From contig JBIJDM010000175.1 in the NCBI GenBank assembly GCA_044344145.1, positions 1-6,338 of the forward strand: DNA of 6,338 nucleotides, read 5' to 3'. Shown one piece after another: positions 1 to 6,143 of the stretch (positions within the stretch are counted from its first letter, which is position 1; each line of letters begins with the position of its first letter). Under the pieces are notes generated by a model. It worked only from the letters and a program-made list of their open reading frames with translations, searched no databases and was not told the origin of the DNA. The position numbers and the translations under genes are program-made. This DNA comes from JBAXGE01 sp044344145. GTDB taxonomy: Bacteria > Planctomycetota > Phycisphaerae > WQYP01.

Positions 1-1
1 C

Positions 2-43
2 CCGGCATCCTATACTTGGGGCAACTACGAGGAACCGGTATGA
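2..43 (+). CDS. 3' end of an upstream gene, cut by the window edge; possibly a nuo gene
   Basis: Reading from base 2, the frame is open and gives PASYTWGNYEEPV followed by TGA at 41-43. That stop overlaps the nuoI start as ATGA, the usual arrangement for translationally coupled genes of one operon. The piece is too short to identify. In many complex I operons nuoH lies directly before nuoI, so a NuoH C-terminus is the natural guess, but nothing in these 13 residues proves it. The other two frames are also open to the left edge at this point, so the reading rests on the stop/start overlap alone. Confidence 0.45.
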   Translation, partial: PASYTWGNYEEPV

Positions 44-573
44 AGCAGGAAGACATTGTTGAAATCACAGAGCCGAAATTATCGGCTTGGGAAAATACCT
101 ATGTGCCCGCCGTCTTGAGCGGTTTGGGTACCACGCTGGGCCATATGTTCCGCTCCATTCGGGGCGATCATAAGACCCTGTCGTACCCCGAAGAACGCCG
201 CGAACTCCAGCCCGTGCTGGAAGGCGGCATGAGCACCAAGCATTATCGCGGGGTACACCGACTGAACCGCGACGAACAGGGGCGCGTGAAGTGCGTGGCC
301 TGTTACATGTGCGCCACCGCCTGCCCGGCCCACTGCATCCATATCGTCGGCGATCAGGCCCCGTGGGAAGACCGCGAAAAATACCCGATCAAATTCGATA
401 TTGACGAACTGCGCTGCATCTATTGCGGTATGTGCGAAGAAGCCTGCCCGGTGGACGCCATCGAACTGACCTACGAATACGACATCGTGGGTATGAGCCG
501 GCAGGAACTGATCTTCGACAAGGAAAAACTGCTGTCCATCTATGATGTGACGGTGGGCAAAAAGCCGATGTAA
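40..573 (+). CDS. nuoI: NADH-quinone oxidoreductase subunit I (complex I ferredoxin-like subunit)
   Basis: NuoI belongs to the peripheral arm of proton-pumping complex I and holds clusters N6a and N6b, which relay electrons from NuoG to NuoB and quinone. The 177-residue product (family about 160-180) has two ferredoxin motifs: C85, C88, C91 and C95 in CVACYMCATACP, and C126, C129, C132 and C136 in CIYCGMCEEACPVDAI. A further Cys at 99 (CPAHCI) occurs in other NuoI proteins too. There is no membrane segment, and the C-terminal stretch with 'FDKEKLL' is typical of NuoI. ATG40 is preferred because GAGG at 29-32 sits 7 nt upstream; an in-frame TTG at 16 lacks such a site. ATG40 overlaps the stop of the upstream gene. 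Other 2[4Fe-4S] ferredoxins are possible, but length and flanking residues favour NuoI. Confidence 0.92.
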   Translation: MKQEDIVEITEPKLSAWENTYVPAVLSGLGTTLGHMFRSIRGDHKTLSYPEERRELQPVLEGGMSTKHYRGVHRLNRDEQGRVKCVACYMCATACPAHCIHIVGDQAPWEDREKYPIKFDIDELRCIYCGMCEEACPVDAIELTYEYDIVGMSRQELIFDKEKLLSIYDVTVGKKPM

Positions 574-659
574 ACCGTAGCGGTCCACCCCGTTGCGGCG
601 CACCACTTCTTCCACCTTATCCGCAGGGGTAGCAGGGCAATTTTGGCGGAGCTTCTGTG

Positions 660-1598
660 ATGGCCTATTTACCACGCATCATTTTGACCGAAGGACTGGA
701 AAACACCCCCCTGCTGTGGCTGCGTGCCCATGCGCAGGTGCAGGAAATCAGCGCGCGCGATCCCGCCGCGCTGGCGGGAGCTTTGCGGCAGGCCGAGGGG
801 TTGATAGTCCGCACGTATACACAGGTCAACGCCGCGCTGCTGGCCACGGCACCGCTGCTGCGGGCGGTGGGCCGGGCCGGGGTGGGGCTGGATAATATTG
901 ATCAGCCCGCGTGTGCCGCGCGCGGCGTTAAGGTCTTTTCCACGCCCAGTGCCAATACGCAGGCCGTGTGCGAATATGTTTTTAACCTGATTTTTTCCTG
1001 GGGCCGGCCGCTGGTGCGCCTGAGCGAAGCCATCCCCGCCGAAGCCTATCATGGCTACCGCAAATCCGTGCGCGGCATGGAACTGCACGGGCAGACCATC
1101 GGCATCGTGGGCATGGGCCGCATCGGCCATGCCGTGGGCCGCGTGGCCCATGCGCTGGGCATGCGGGTGTTGTATAACGATCTGGTGCCCATCACCGATC
1201 TGGACTTCCCCGCCACCGCCACGGGCAAGGAACAACTGTTCCGTGAAGCCGACATCATCACCATTCATACCGACATGCGCGCGGGCAATCATCATCTGGT
1301 GAATGCTCATTTGCTGAGTCTGTGTCAGGCCCATGCGCTGCTGCTGAATACCGCGCGCGGGCAATTGGTGGATGCCGCCGCGCTGGCGACGGCGCTGAAG
1401 GCCGGGCAACTGGCCGGGGCGGCGCTGGATGTGCAGGAACCCGAACCCCCCACCGCGGATTACCCGCTGTTGGGGTTGCCCAATGTCATACTGGCCCCGC
1501 ATCTGGCCGCGCGCACGCAGGGCGCGATGGATCGGATGAGCTGGGTGGCCCGGGATGTGGTCGAATATCTGGTGAGTACCCATGTGGACCAGCCATAG
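660..1598 (+). CDS. D-isomer-specific 2-hydroxyacid dehydrogenase (phosphoglycerate dehydrogenase-like)
   Basis: This is a 312-residue NAD-dependent dehydrogenase of the D-2-hydroxyacid family, which interconverts 2-hydroxy and 2-keto acids. The split substrate domain is visible as GRAGVGLDNID at 71-81. The Rossmann fold starts with GMGRIG at 151-156, and acidic D174 ends beta-strand 2, favouring NAD over NADP. The catalytic triad is R233 (NTARG), E262 (DVQEPEP) and H281 (APHLA), matching R240, E269 and H292 of E. coli SerA. It has no C-terminal ACT or intervening regulatory domain, so it is a short form. The substrate cannot be read from the sequence: 3-phosphoglycerate, glyoxylate/hydroxypyruvate or another acid are all possible, so no symbol is given. 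ATG660 is chosen over GTG657 because GGAG at 648-651 is 8 nt upstream. The 3' end overlaps tsaE by 17 nt. Confidence 0.9.
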   Translation: MAYLPRIILTEGLENTPLLWLRAHAQVQEISARDPAALAGALRQAEGLIVRTYTQVNAALLATAPLLRAVGRAGVGLDNIDQPACAARGVKVFSTPSANTQAVCEYVFNLIFSWGRPLVRLSEAIPAEAYHGYRKSVRGMELHGQTIGIVGMGRIGHAVGRVAHALGMRVLYNDLVPITDLDFPATATGKEQLFREADIITIHTDMRAGNHHLVNAHLLSLCQAHALLLNTARGQLVDAAALATALKAGQLAGAALDVQEPEPPTADYPLLGLPNVILAPHLAARTQGAMDRMSWVARDVVEYLVSTHVDQP

Positions 1599-2070
1599 TC
1601 CCGAGCAAACCATCGCCCTGGGGCGTTGTCTGGGCCAACTGGCTCCGGCGGGGATGTGTGTTGCGCTGAATGGCGACTTGGGCGCGGGCAAAACGCATCT
1701 GGTGCAGGGCGTGGCGCAGGGGGCGCTGGTGGCCGATCCTGATCTGGTTTCCAGTCCGACGTTTGTGCTGATGAATATCTATCTGGCCGGCCCGGCCCCG
1801 GAGGCCAAGACGGTCTATCATCTCGATGCGTATCGCACCCACGGCAGCGGCGACTTTGAAGCGGTGGGGCTGGATGAATGCCTGACCGATCAGGGGTTGG
1901 TCGTCATCGAATGGCCCCAGCGGGTCTGGGACCTGCTGCCTGCGGACCATTTGCAAATCGAAATTGTGACCACCGAACCCACGCAGCGGGTATTCACTTT
2001 TACCGGCACGGGGCCCAAGGCGGCAGCGCTGGCGGAACGATTACGCCAGGCGGCGGGTAAAATTGCCTGA
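1582..2070 (+). CDS. tsaE: tRNA threonylcarbamoyladenosine biosynthesis ATPase TsaE
   Basis: TsaE is the P-loop ATPase that works with TsaB and TsaD to transfer threonylcarbamoyl to A37 of ANN-decoding tRNAs in the cytoplasm. The 162-residue product (family about 150) has Walker A GDLGAGKT at 31-38, the family motif SSPTF at 57-61, YHLDAYR at 79-85, a GLDE motif at 96-99 and the Walker B-like VVIEWP at 107-112. All are in the expected order and spacing. The ATG lies inside the end of the dehydrogenase gene, with a GGTGAG site at 1571-1576. This overlap suggests co-transcription and translational coupling. The partners tsaB and tsaD are not in the window. The C-terminal 50 residues are less conserved, as usual. 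Confidence 0.95.
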   Translation: MWTSHSPEQTIALGRCLGQLAPAGMCVALNGDLGAGKTHLVQGVAQGALVADPDLVSSPTFVLMNIYLAGPAPEAKTVYHLDAYRTHGSGDFEAVGLDECLTDQGLVVIEWPQRVWDLLPADHLQIEIVTTEPTQRVFTFTGTGPKAAALAERLRQAAGKIA

Positions 2071-2312
2071 ACCGCCCCCGGCGCTGATTCGCAATCCCGA
2101 AGCCCCGCAAAGTTTAGTTTTTGTGATTTCTACCATTAACCGCCCCGATAACTTGAAAATTGCCCCTACTGGGCTTAATCTCCTACTTTGGGCTGAAGTC
2201 TCTGGCCCCAACGCGACCATGAAACATTCTGGCGCAGCGGTGGCAAACCCAGGTCTACACGTATGCGGGCCGGGGTTTCGGAGGTTGGCTTTTTTGCGTT
2301 TGGGAGTGTGCT
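2071..2312 (+). other. 242-nt non-coding leader between tsaE and argB
   Basis: No convincing gene lies here. An open frame runs through it from 2063 to 2335, but it has no ribosome site and no recognisable domain. The left half is richer in A and T than the neighbouring genes. The right half holds the hairpin at 2245-2278 and a T-run at 2290-2295, described separately. It is the likely promoter and leader region of the argB-argF-rph operon, but I could not find a well-spaced -35/-10 pair. Confidence 0.6.
2245..2295 (+). promoter_or_regulatory. Leader hairpin and T-run upstream of argB, possible attenuator
   Basis: Bases 2245-2256 can pair with 2267-2278: AAACCC with GGGTTT, an A-G mismatch, then GG with CC, extended by T-G, C-G and T-G. 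The loop is about 10 nt. Downstream, GCC at 2269-2271 can instead pair with GGC at 2287-2289, plus two G-T pairs, directly before six Ts at 2290-2295. The two structures share bases and exclude each other, as in an antiterminator/terminator pair. The second stem is short and weak, so a regulatory role is only a suggestion. Confidence 0.25.
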
Positions 2313-3209
2313 TTGAGTACGGATATCCCCATTGATGCCGGCGTGGTGACCAAGGCCGAGGCCTTGATCGAAGCGCTCAGCTACATCCAGCGTTTCAACG
2401 AACGCCTGGTGGTGGTCAAGGTCGGTGGTTCGTTCATGGACTCCGACGAAGAATTCCGCAAGGTATTGTCCGATGTGGTCTTTATGCAGGCCGTGGGCAT
2501 GCGGCCCGTGGTCGTGCACGGCGGGGGCAAGGCCATTACCAAGGCCATGGCCGCGGCGGGCATCAAGGCCCGGTTTGTAGCCGGTCGCCGTTATACCGAT
2601 GAAGCCACGCTGAGTATTGCCGAACGGGTGCTGGCCCATGACATCAATGCCTTTATGGTCGCCACGATCAACGCGCTGGGCGGGCAGGCGATGCCGCTGC
2701 ATTCGCTGGGCTCGACCGTGCTGTTCGCCGAAAAGTTGCTGCTGCGTGATGAGCAGGATCAACCGCTGGATGTCGGGCTGGTGGGGAATGTAACCTGGGT
2801 CAATGCCGCGCTGCTCAAGGCGCTGTGTGCCGCGGACTTTATTCCCATCATCGCCCCGATTGCCGAAGACGGCCACGGCGGGAAACTGAACTGTAACGCC
2901 GACACTGCCGCCGGTCAGGTGGCCGCGGCGCTCAAGGCCGAAAAACTGGTGCTGGTGTCCGATACGCACGGCATCCGCGCCCGCAAGGAAGACCCGCACT
3001 CGCTGCTGCGGAGCATCACCAAGGCCGGGATCGAAGAATTGATCGCGTGCGGCGAGATCGGCGAGGGCATGTTGCCCAAGGTCGAAAGCTGCATCACCGC
3101 GCTGGATGCGGGCGTGAAGAAGACACACATTATTGATGGCCGGTTCCCGCATTCGCTGTTGTTGGAAATCTATTCGGACGCCGGTGTGGGTACCGAAATT
3201 TTGTTGTAA
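2313..3209 (+). CDS. argB: Acetylglutamate kinase ArgB
   Basis: ArgB phosphorylates N-acetylglutamate with ATP, the second step of arginine synthesis, in the cytoplasm. The 298-residue product has the amino acid kinase fold: K36 and GG in VVVKVGGS, HGGGK at 69-73, R93 (GRRYTD) and N193/N195/D197 in LNCNAD for substrate binding, KLVLVSD at 211-217, and K256 in MLPKVE. The N-terminal helix KAEALIEALSYIQRF (14-28) and the C-terminal HIIDGR...LLLE...GVGT (272-294) are hallmarks of the hexameric, arginine-inhibited type, so feedback inhibition is likely. The usual GLSGKDG-like segment is replaced by PLHSLGSTV at about 128-136. The start is TTG2313, with GGGAG at 2302-2306 six nt upstream. No other start in frame would keep the N-terminal helix. 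It is followed after 15 nt by argF. Confidence 0.97.
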   Translation: MSTDIPIDAGVVTKAEALIEALSYIQRFNERLVVVKVGGSFMDSDEEFRKVLSDVVFMQAVGMRPVVVHGGGKAITKAMAAAGIKARFVAGRRYTDEATLSIAERVLAHDINAFMVATINALGGQAMPLHSLGSTVLFAEKLLLRDEQDQPLDVGLVGNVTWVNAALLKALCAADFIPIIAPIAEDGHGGKLNCNADTAAGQVAAALKAEKLVLVSDTHGIRARKEDPHSLLRSITKAGIEELIACGEIGEGMLPKVESCITALDAGVKKTHIIDGRFPHSLLLEIYSDAGVGTEILL

Positions 3210-3224
3210 TGGTAGGTTAAAAAA

Positions 3225-4145
3225 ATGGCTAAAGCAGATTTTATCAGTATCGCCAACACCCCGCAGGACCTTCTGGAACATTACCTGCAAACCGCGCTGG
3301 ACCTGAAGGCGGAATTCAAAAAGAACGGCCGCAATACCCCGCGTCTGGCGGGTAAAAACCTGGCGATGCTGTTTGAAAAGCCCTCGTTGCGGACCCGCGT
3401 CAGCTTTGAAGTGGCCATGCGCCATCTGGGCGGGTCGGCGTTGTACATCTCCCCCACCGAGGTGGGACTGGGCAAGCGTGAATCCGCCGCCGATGTGGCG
3501 CGCGTGCTGTCGGGCATGTGCGATGGCATCATGGCCCGCGTGTTCGAGCATCAGAAATTGCTGGACCTGGCCCAGTATGCCAAGGTGCCGGTGGTCAACG
3601 GGCTGTCGGATTACAGCCATCCGTGCCAGGCGCTGGCGGATGTGATGACCGCGCGCGAACATTTTGGCAAACTCAACGGTCTGACGCTGGCGTATATCGG
3701 CGATGGCAACAATGTGGCCCGGTCGCTGATGGTGGCCTGCGCCCGCTTTGGGATGAAGTTCCGCATCGCCACCCCGCCGGGGTATGAGCTGGAAGATTCG
3801 CTGGTCCAGCGGATCATGGCGCAGGTGCCCACGCTGGATGTCGGCGCCACGCGCGATCCCGAAATGGCCGTGCGGCATGCCGATGTCATCTATACCGACA
3901 CGTGGGTATCCATGGGTCAGGAAGAGGAAAAGGAACAGCGCATCGCGGTGTTCAAACCTTATCAGATCAACGAGGCCCTGCTGGCCAAAGCGCCCAAGCA
4001 TGCCATTGTGATGCACTGTCTGCCCGCGTATCGCGGGGTGGAAATCACCGATGGCGTGATGGACGGGCCGCAGAGCGTGGTCTTCCAGGAAGCGGAAAAC
4101 CGTCTGCATTTCCAAAAAGGCCTGCTGGCCTGCCTGCTGGCGTAA
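3225..4145 (+). CDS. argF: Ornithine carbamoyltransferase ArgF
   Basis: ArgF makes citrulline from ornithine and carbamoyl phosphate, the sixth step of arginine synthesis. The 306 residues fit the family. The carbamoyl-phosphate site is SLRTR at 54-58, where E. coli has STRTR, together with HPCQ at 132-135. The ornithine-side SMG loop is DTWVSMG at 225-231, and HCLP with the catalytic-type Cys lies at 264-267. R293 near the C-terminus matches the conserved Arg that also contacts carbamoyl phosphate. D225, the SMG loop and HCLP separate it from aspartate carbamoyltransferase and N-acetylornithine carbamoyltransferase. ATG3225 has only a weak upstream site (GGTAGG at 3211-3216). The 15-nt gap to argB indicates one operon, and pairing with an acetylglutamate kinase supports the biosynthetic rather than the catabolic role. 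Confidence 0.97.
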   Translation: MAKADFISIANTPQDLLEHYLQTALDLKAEFKKNGRNTPRLAGKNLAMLFEKPSLRTRVSFEVAMRHLGGSALYISPTEVGLGKRESAADVARVLSGMCDGIMARVFEHQKLLDLAQYAKVPVVNGLSDYSHPCQALADVMTAREHFGKLNGLTLAYIGDGNNVARSLMVACARFGMKFRIATPPGYELEDSLVQRIMAQVPTLDVGATRDPEMAVRHADVIYTDTWVSMGQEEEKEQRIAVFKPYQINEALLAKAPKHAIVMHCLPAYRGVEITDGVMDGPQSVVFQEAENRLHFQKGLLACLLA

Positions 4146-4175
4146 CGCCCGCGGCTCTCACCCAAGGATTCGTTC

Positions 4176-4907
4176 ATGGCAACCTCCCCCCTGCGTCGGC
4201 ATGATGGCCGCAAAGCTGATCAATTGCGGCCGGTCCGTTTTCAGCGCAACTTCGTCCCCTCGGCGGGCGGATCGGTGCTGGTGAGTTTCGGCTCCACGCG
4301 CGTGATCTGCACGGCGATGTTCGAAACCGGCGTGCCCTCATGGCGCAAAGGCAGCGGCGAAGGCTGGGTCAGCGCCGAATACGGCATGCTCCCCGGCTCG
4401 ACCCCGCAACGCAAGAAACGCGACAGCGGCAAGCCCGATGGCCGCAGTGTGGAAATCCAGCGGCTGGTGGGCCGGGCGCTGCGCAGCGTGGTGGATACCA
4501 AACTGCTGGGCGAAAATTGCGTGTGGCTGGACTGCGATGTGCTGCAGGCCGATGGCGGCACGCGCACCGCGAGTATCACCGGGGCCTATGTGGCCCTGTA
4601 CGACTGCCTGCGCCAAGCGGTGAAGGCGAAGAAAATCGCCCAGATGCCCATCACCAATCAGATCGCCGCGATCAGTGTGGGTATGGTCAATGGTCAGGCC
4701 GTGCTGGACCTGGATTACGTGGAAGATGTCGCCGCGCAGGTGGACATGAACGTGGCCATGCTGGCGGGCGATAAGTTTGTGGAATTGCAGGGCACCGCCG
4801 AACACGGGGCGTTCACCAAGAGCGAATTTCTGCAGATGCTGGAACGGGCCGAAAAGGGCATCCGGGAACTGCATAGCCTGCAAAATAAGGCTTTACGGCT
4901 CAAATAA
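4176..4907 (+). CDS. rph: Ribonuclease PH (tRNA nucleotidyltransferase)
   Basis: RNase PH is a phosphate-dependent 3'-5' exoribonuclease that trims tRNA precursors and forms a hexameric ring. The 243 residues match the family length. Visible motifs are RHDGRKADQLRP at 8-19, GWVSAEYGMLP at 63-73, the phosphate-site region GRSVEIQRLVGRALR at 89-103, DCDVLQADGGTRTASITGA at 119-137, and the metal-site acids D178, D180 and D184 in LDLDYVED. The end (LQGTAE at 204-209, ML..AEKGI..L...Q) is also standard. There is no fused dITP/XTP pyrophosphatase domain. AAGGA at 4164-4168 lies 7 nt before the ATG. The gene is 30 nt after argF and is probably co-transcribed with it, although the two functions are unrelated. 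Confidence 0.98.
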   Translation: MATSPLRRHDGRKADQLRPVRFQRNFVPSAGGSVLVSFGSTRVICTAMFETGVPSWRKGSGEGWVSAEYGMLPGSTPQRKKRDSGKPDGRSVEIQRLVGRALRSVVDTKLLGENCVWLDCDVLQADGGTRTASITGAYVALYDCLRQAVKAKKIAQMPITNQIAAISVGMVNGQAVLDLDYVEDVAAQVDMNVAMLAGDKFVELQGTAEHGAFTKSEFLQMLERAEKGIRELHSLQNKALRLK

Positions 4908-4947
4908 TATTCCCCCATTAACGTAAGCGCTAAACTACGGCCACATC

Positions 4948-4971
4948 CGCAGTTAACATTATGCGTTTTTT
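4948..4971 (+). terminator. Weak terminator-like element after rph
   Basis: CGCA (4948-4951) can pair with TGCG (4962-4965) across a 10-nt loop, followed directly by six Ts at 4966-4971. The position, about 40 nt after the rph stop, suits the end of the arginine operon. The stem has only four pairs, so it may not terminate on its own. Confidence 0.3.
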
Positions 4972-5073
4972 CTGAACCGCGTCGCATTCACTTCGTAAAA
5001 ACCGAAGCATAGCGTTTGAACTTTGTCATTGTCTAATTCGGTCCGCGCGCCAATACTCATCGTATAAGGACTA

Positions 5074-5095
5074 GGTACGTTGTTGTTGATGTACC
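5074..5095 (+). other. Small hairpin in the leader of the sigma factor gene
   Basis: GGTAC (5074-5078) and GTACC (5091-5095) form a perfect 5-bp inverted repeat around a GTTGTTGTTGAT spacer. Wobble pairs could lengthen the stem to about nine. It lies 35 nt upstream of the chosen start and just after a TATAAG that resembles a -10 element (5063-5068), so it may lie near the 5' end of the transcript or serve as an operator. Role unknown. Confidence 0.3.
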
Positions 5096-5129
5096 GTGTC
5101 ACTTGGGAACTACTGCGAGGAGTATGGCT

Positions 5130-6083
5130 ATGACGATGTTGGCAACCGGACGCAAAACCAGCCGGCGGGTGAGTCGTGCCGCCGCCGATCTGACCCCCGA
5201 ACAGACGGCCTTGGTCAATGAAGCGCTCAAGAGCGATTTGCAATATATGGATCACGCCAGTTTCAAACACCCGAACGCCGAAGCGGAGTTGTTCGGTCAG
5301 CCGCTGGATTTCCAGCTCGCTTCCACGAGTTGGTATCACGATGTGGTGGATGCGGGCGGGACCGATGGCAGCAGTGGGCCGCGCAGTTTGCTGTCGGGCA
5401 AACAGGAAGTGCAGATTTTCAAACGGTTCAACTATGCCCGCTATCGGCTGGCGAAATTGGCCCAGCAATATCAGGCCGACCCCAGCGCCGCGACCGGGCA
5501 TGAAATTATCGCCTGGTACAAACGCGTCAGTGAAGCCCGCGATCTGATCGCGCAGGCCAATCTGGCGCTGGTGCTGGCCATGGCCAAACGTATGCGGCCC
5601 AGCGGGCTGGACTTTGCCGACATGGTCTCGGAAGGCAACATGGCGCTGCTGCGGGCGATTGACAAGTTTGATTTCGACCGCGGGTTCAAGCTGTCCACCT
5701 ACGCGTGCCGGGCGATTTTGAAAGGGCTCAGCCGCATGTCCATCAAACGCCAACGGCAACGGCAGTTGACGCCGGTGGAGTTTGATCCGGATCTGGAACG
5801 CTCGAACCATACCGAGGTGCTTCATGCCGAGCAGGCGGAGAATGCGCTGGCGGATTTGAATCAGGTCATGCAGGCCAACGCGGCCCACCTGACGCCGGTG
5901 GAACAACGCGTGATCGCGGCCCGCTACGGCGTCAGCATCCCCGGCCAGGCCCATGCGGGCGCGGCGTTGACGCTGGAAGAAGTCGGCAAGATTGTCGGTG
6001 TCACCCGCGAACGCGTGCGCCAGATTCAGAAAGTGGCGCTGGATAAAATCCGCCGCGCTGTATTCAGCGTGACGGCGGGGTAA
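5130..6083 (+). CDS. Sigma-70 family RNA polymerase sigma factor, divergent lineage-type
   Basis: This is a sigma factor of 317 residues that would direct RNA polymerase to a promoter class. After an unusual N-terminus (1-85), LLSGKQEVQIFKRFNYARYR at 87-106 resembles region 1.2. Domain 2 spans about 136-203, with NLALVLAMAKRM, a core-binding DMVSEGN and the region 2.3-2.4 helix YACRAILKGLSR. Only about 50 residues follow before domain 4 (about 252-312), whose helix-turn-helix TLEEVGKIVGV..TRERVRQIQ is nearly canonical. Regions 1.1 and a full region 3 are missing. The Trp pair and the Gln/Thr of region 2.3-2.4 in primary sigma factors are replaced. Domain 4 and the region 1.2-like part exclude an ECF factor. 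ATG5130 is chosen because AGGAG at 5118-5122 is 7 nt upstream; ATG5124 is too close. It appears to be a single-gene unit with its own terminator. Its regulon is unknown. Confidence 0.92.
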   Translation: MTMLATGRKTSRRVSRAAADLTPEQTALVNEALKSDLQYMDHASFKHPNAEAELFGQPLDFQLASTSWYHDVVDAGGTDGSSGPRSLLSGKQEVQIFKRFNYARYRLAKLAQQYQADPSAATGHEIIAWYKRVSEARDLIAQANLALVLAMAKRMRPSGLDFADMVSEGNMALLRAIDKFDFDRGFKLSTYACRAILKGLSRMSIKRQRQRQLTPVEFDPDLERSNHTEVLHAEQAENALADLNQVMQANAAHLTPVEQRVIAARYGVSIPGQAHAGAALTLEEVGKIVGVTRERVRQIQKVALDKIRRAVFSVTAG

Positions 6084-6110
6084 TGCTCCGCCCAACCTAA
6101 ACCACATACC

Positions 6111-6143
6111 CGGCACGGCCAGAAATGTCCGTGCCGATTTTTT
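6111..6143 (+). terminator. Intrinsic terminator of the sigma factor gene
   Basis: CGGCACGG (6111-6118) and CCGTGCCG (6129-6136) form a perfect 8-bp GC-rich stem with a 10-nt loop. An A and six Ts (6138-6143) follow. It lies 27 nt after the sigma factor stop, the standard layout for Rho-independent termination on the + strand. Confidence 0.9.

Noticed and set aside
575..598. Near-direct repeat CCGTAGCGG / CCGTTGCGG after nuoI
   Set aside because: Nine bases with one mismatch in GC-rich sequence; no structure or T-run, so probably chance.
669..1691. 340-codon minus-strand open frame across the dehydrogenase
   Set aside because: It mirrors the dehydrogenase coding sequence and has low-complexity composition.
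2052..2076. GGCGG/CCGCC inverted repeat at the end of tsaE as a terminator
   Set aside because: Five pairs with a 15-nt loop and no adjacent T-run.
2153..2179. TTGAAA (2153-2158) and CTTAAT (2174-2179) as an argB promoter
   Set aside because: Spacing is only 15 nt and the -10 matches four of six, so chance is a fair explanation.
2063..2335. 90-codon + strand open frame from TTG2063, between tsaE and argB
   Set aside because: It has no ribosome site, overlaps both tsaE and argB, and shows no recognisable domain. Only the short ATG2219 sub-frame is discussed, as a possible leader.
2175..4115. 646-codon minus-strand open frame across argB and argF
   Set aside because: It is antisense to two clear genes, rich in His, Gln and Arg as expected for the complement of GC-rich coding DNA, and has no recognised domain.
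4991..5007. CTTCG/CGAAG inverted repeat as a terminator
   Set aside because: Only five pairs and no T-run following on either strand.
5016..5037. TTGAAC (5016-5021) and TCTAAT (5032-5037) as a sigma gene promoter
   Set aside because: Each box is fair on its own, but the spacing is only 10 nt.
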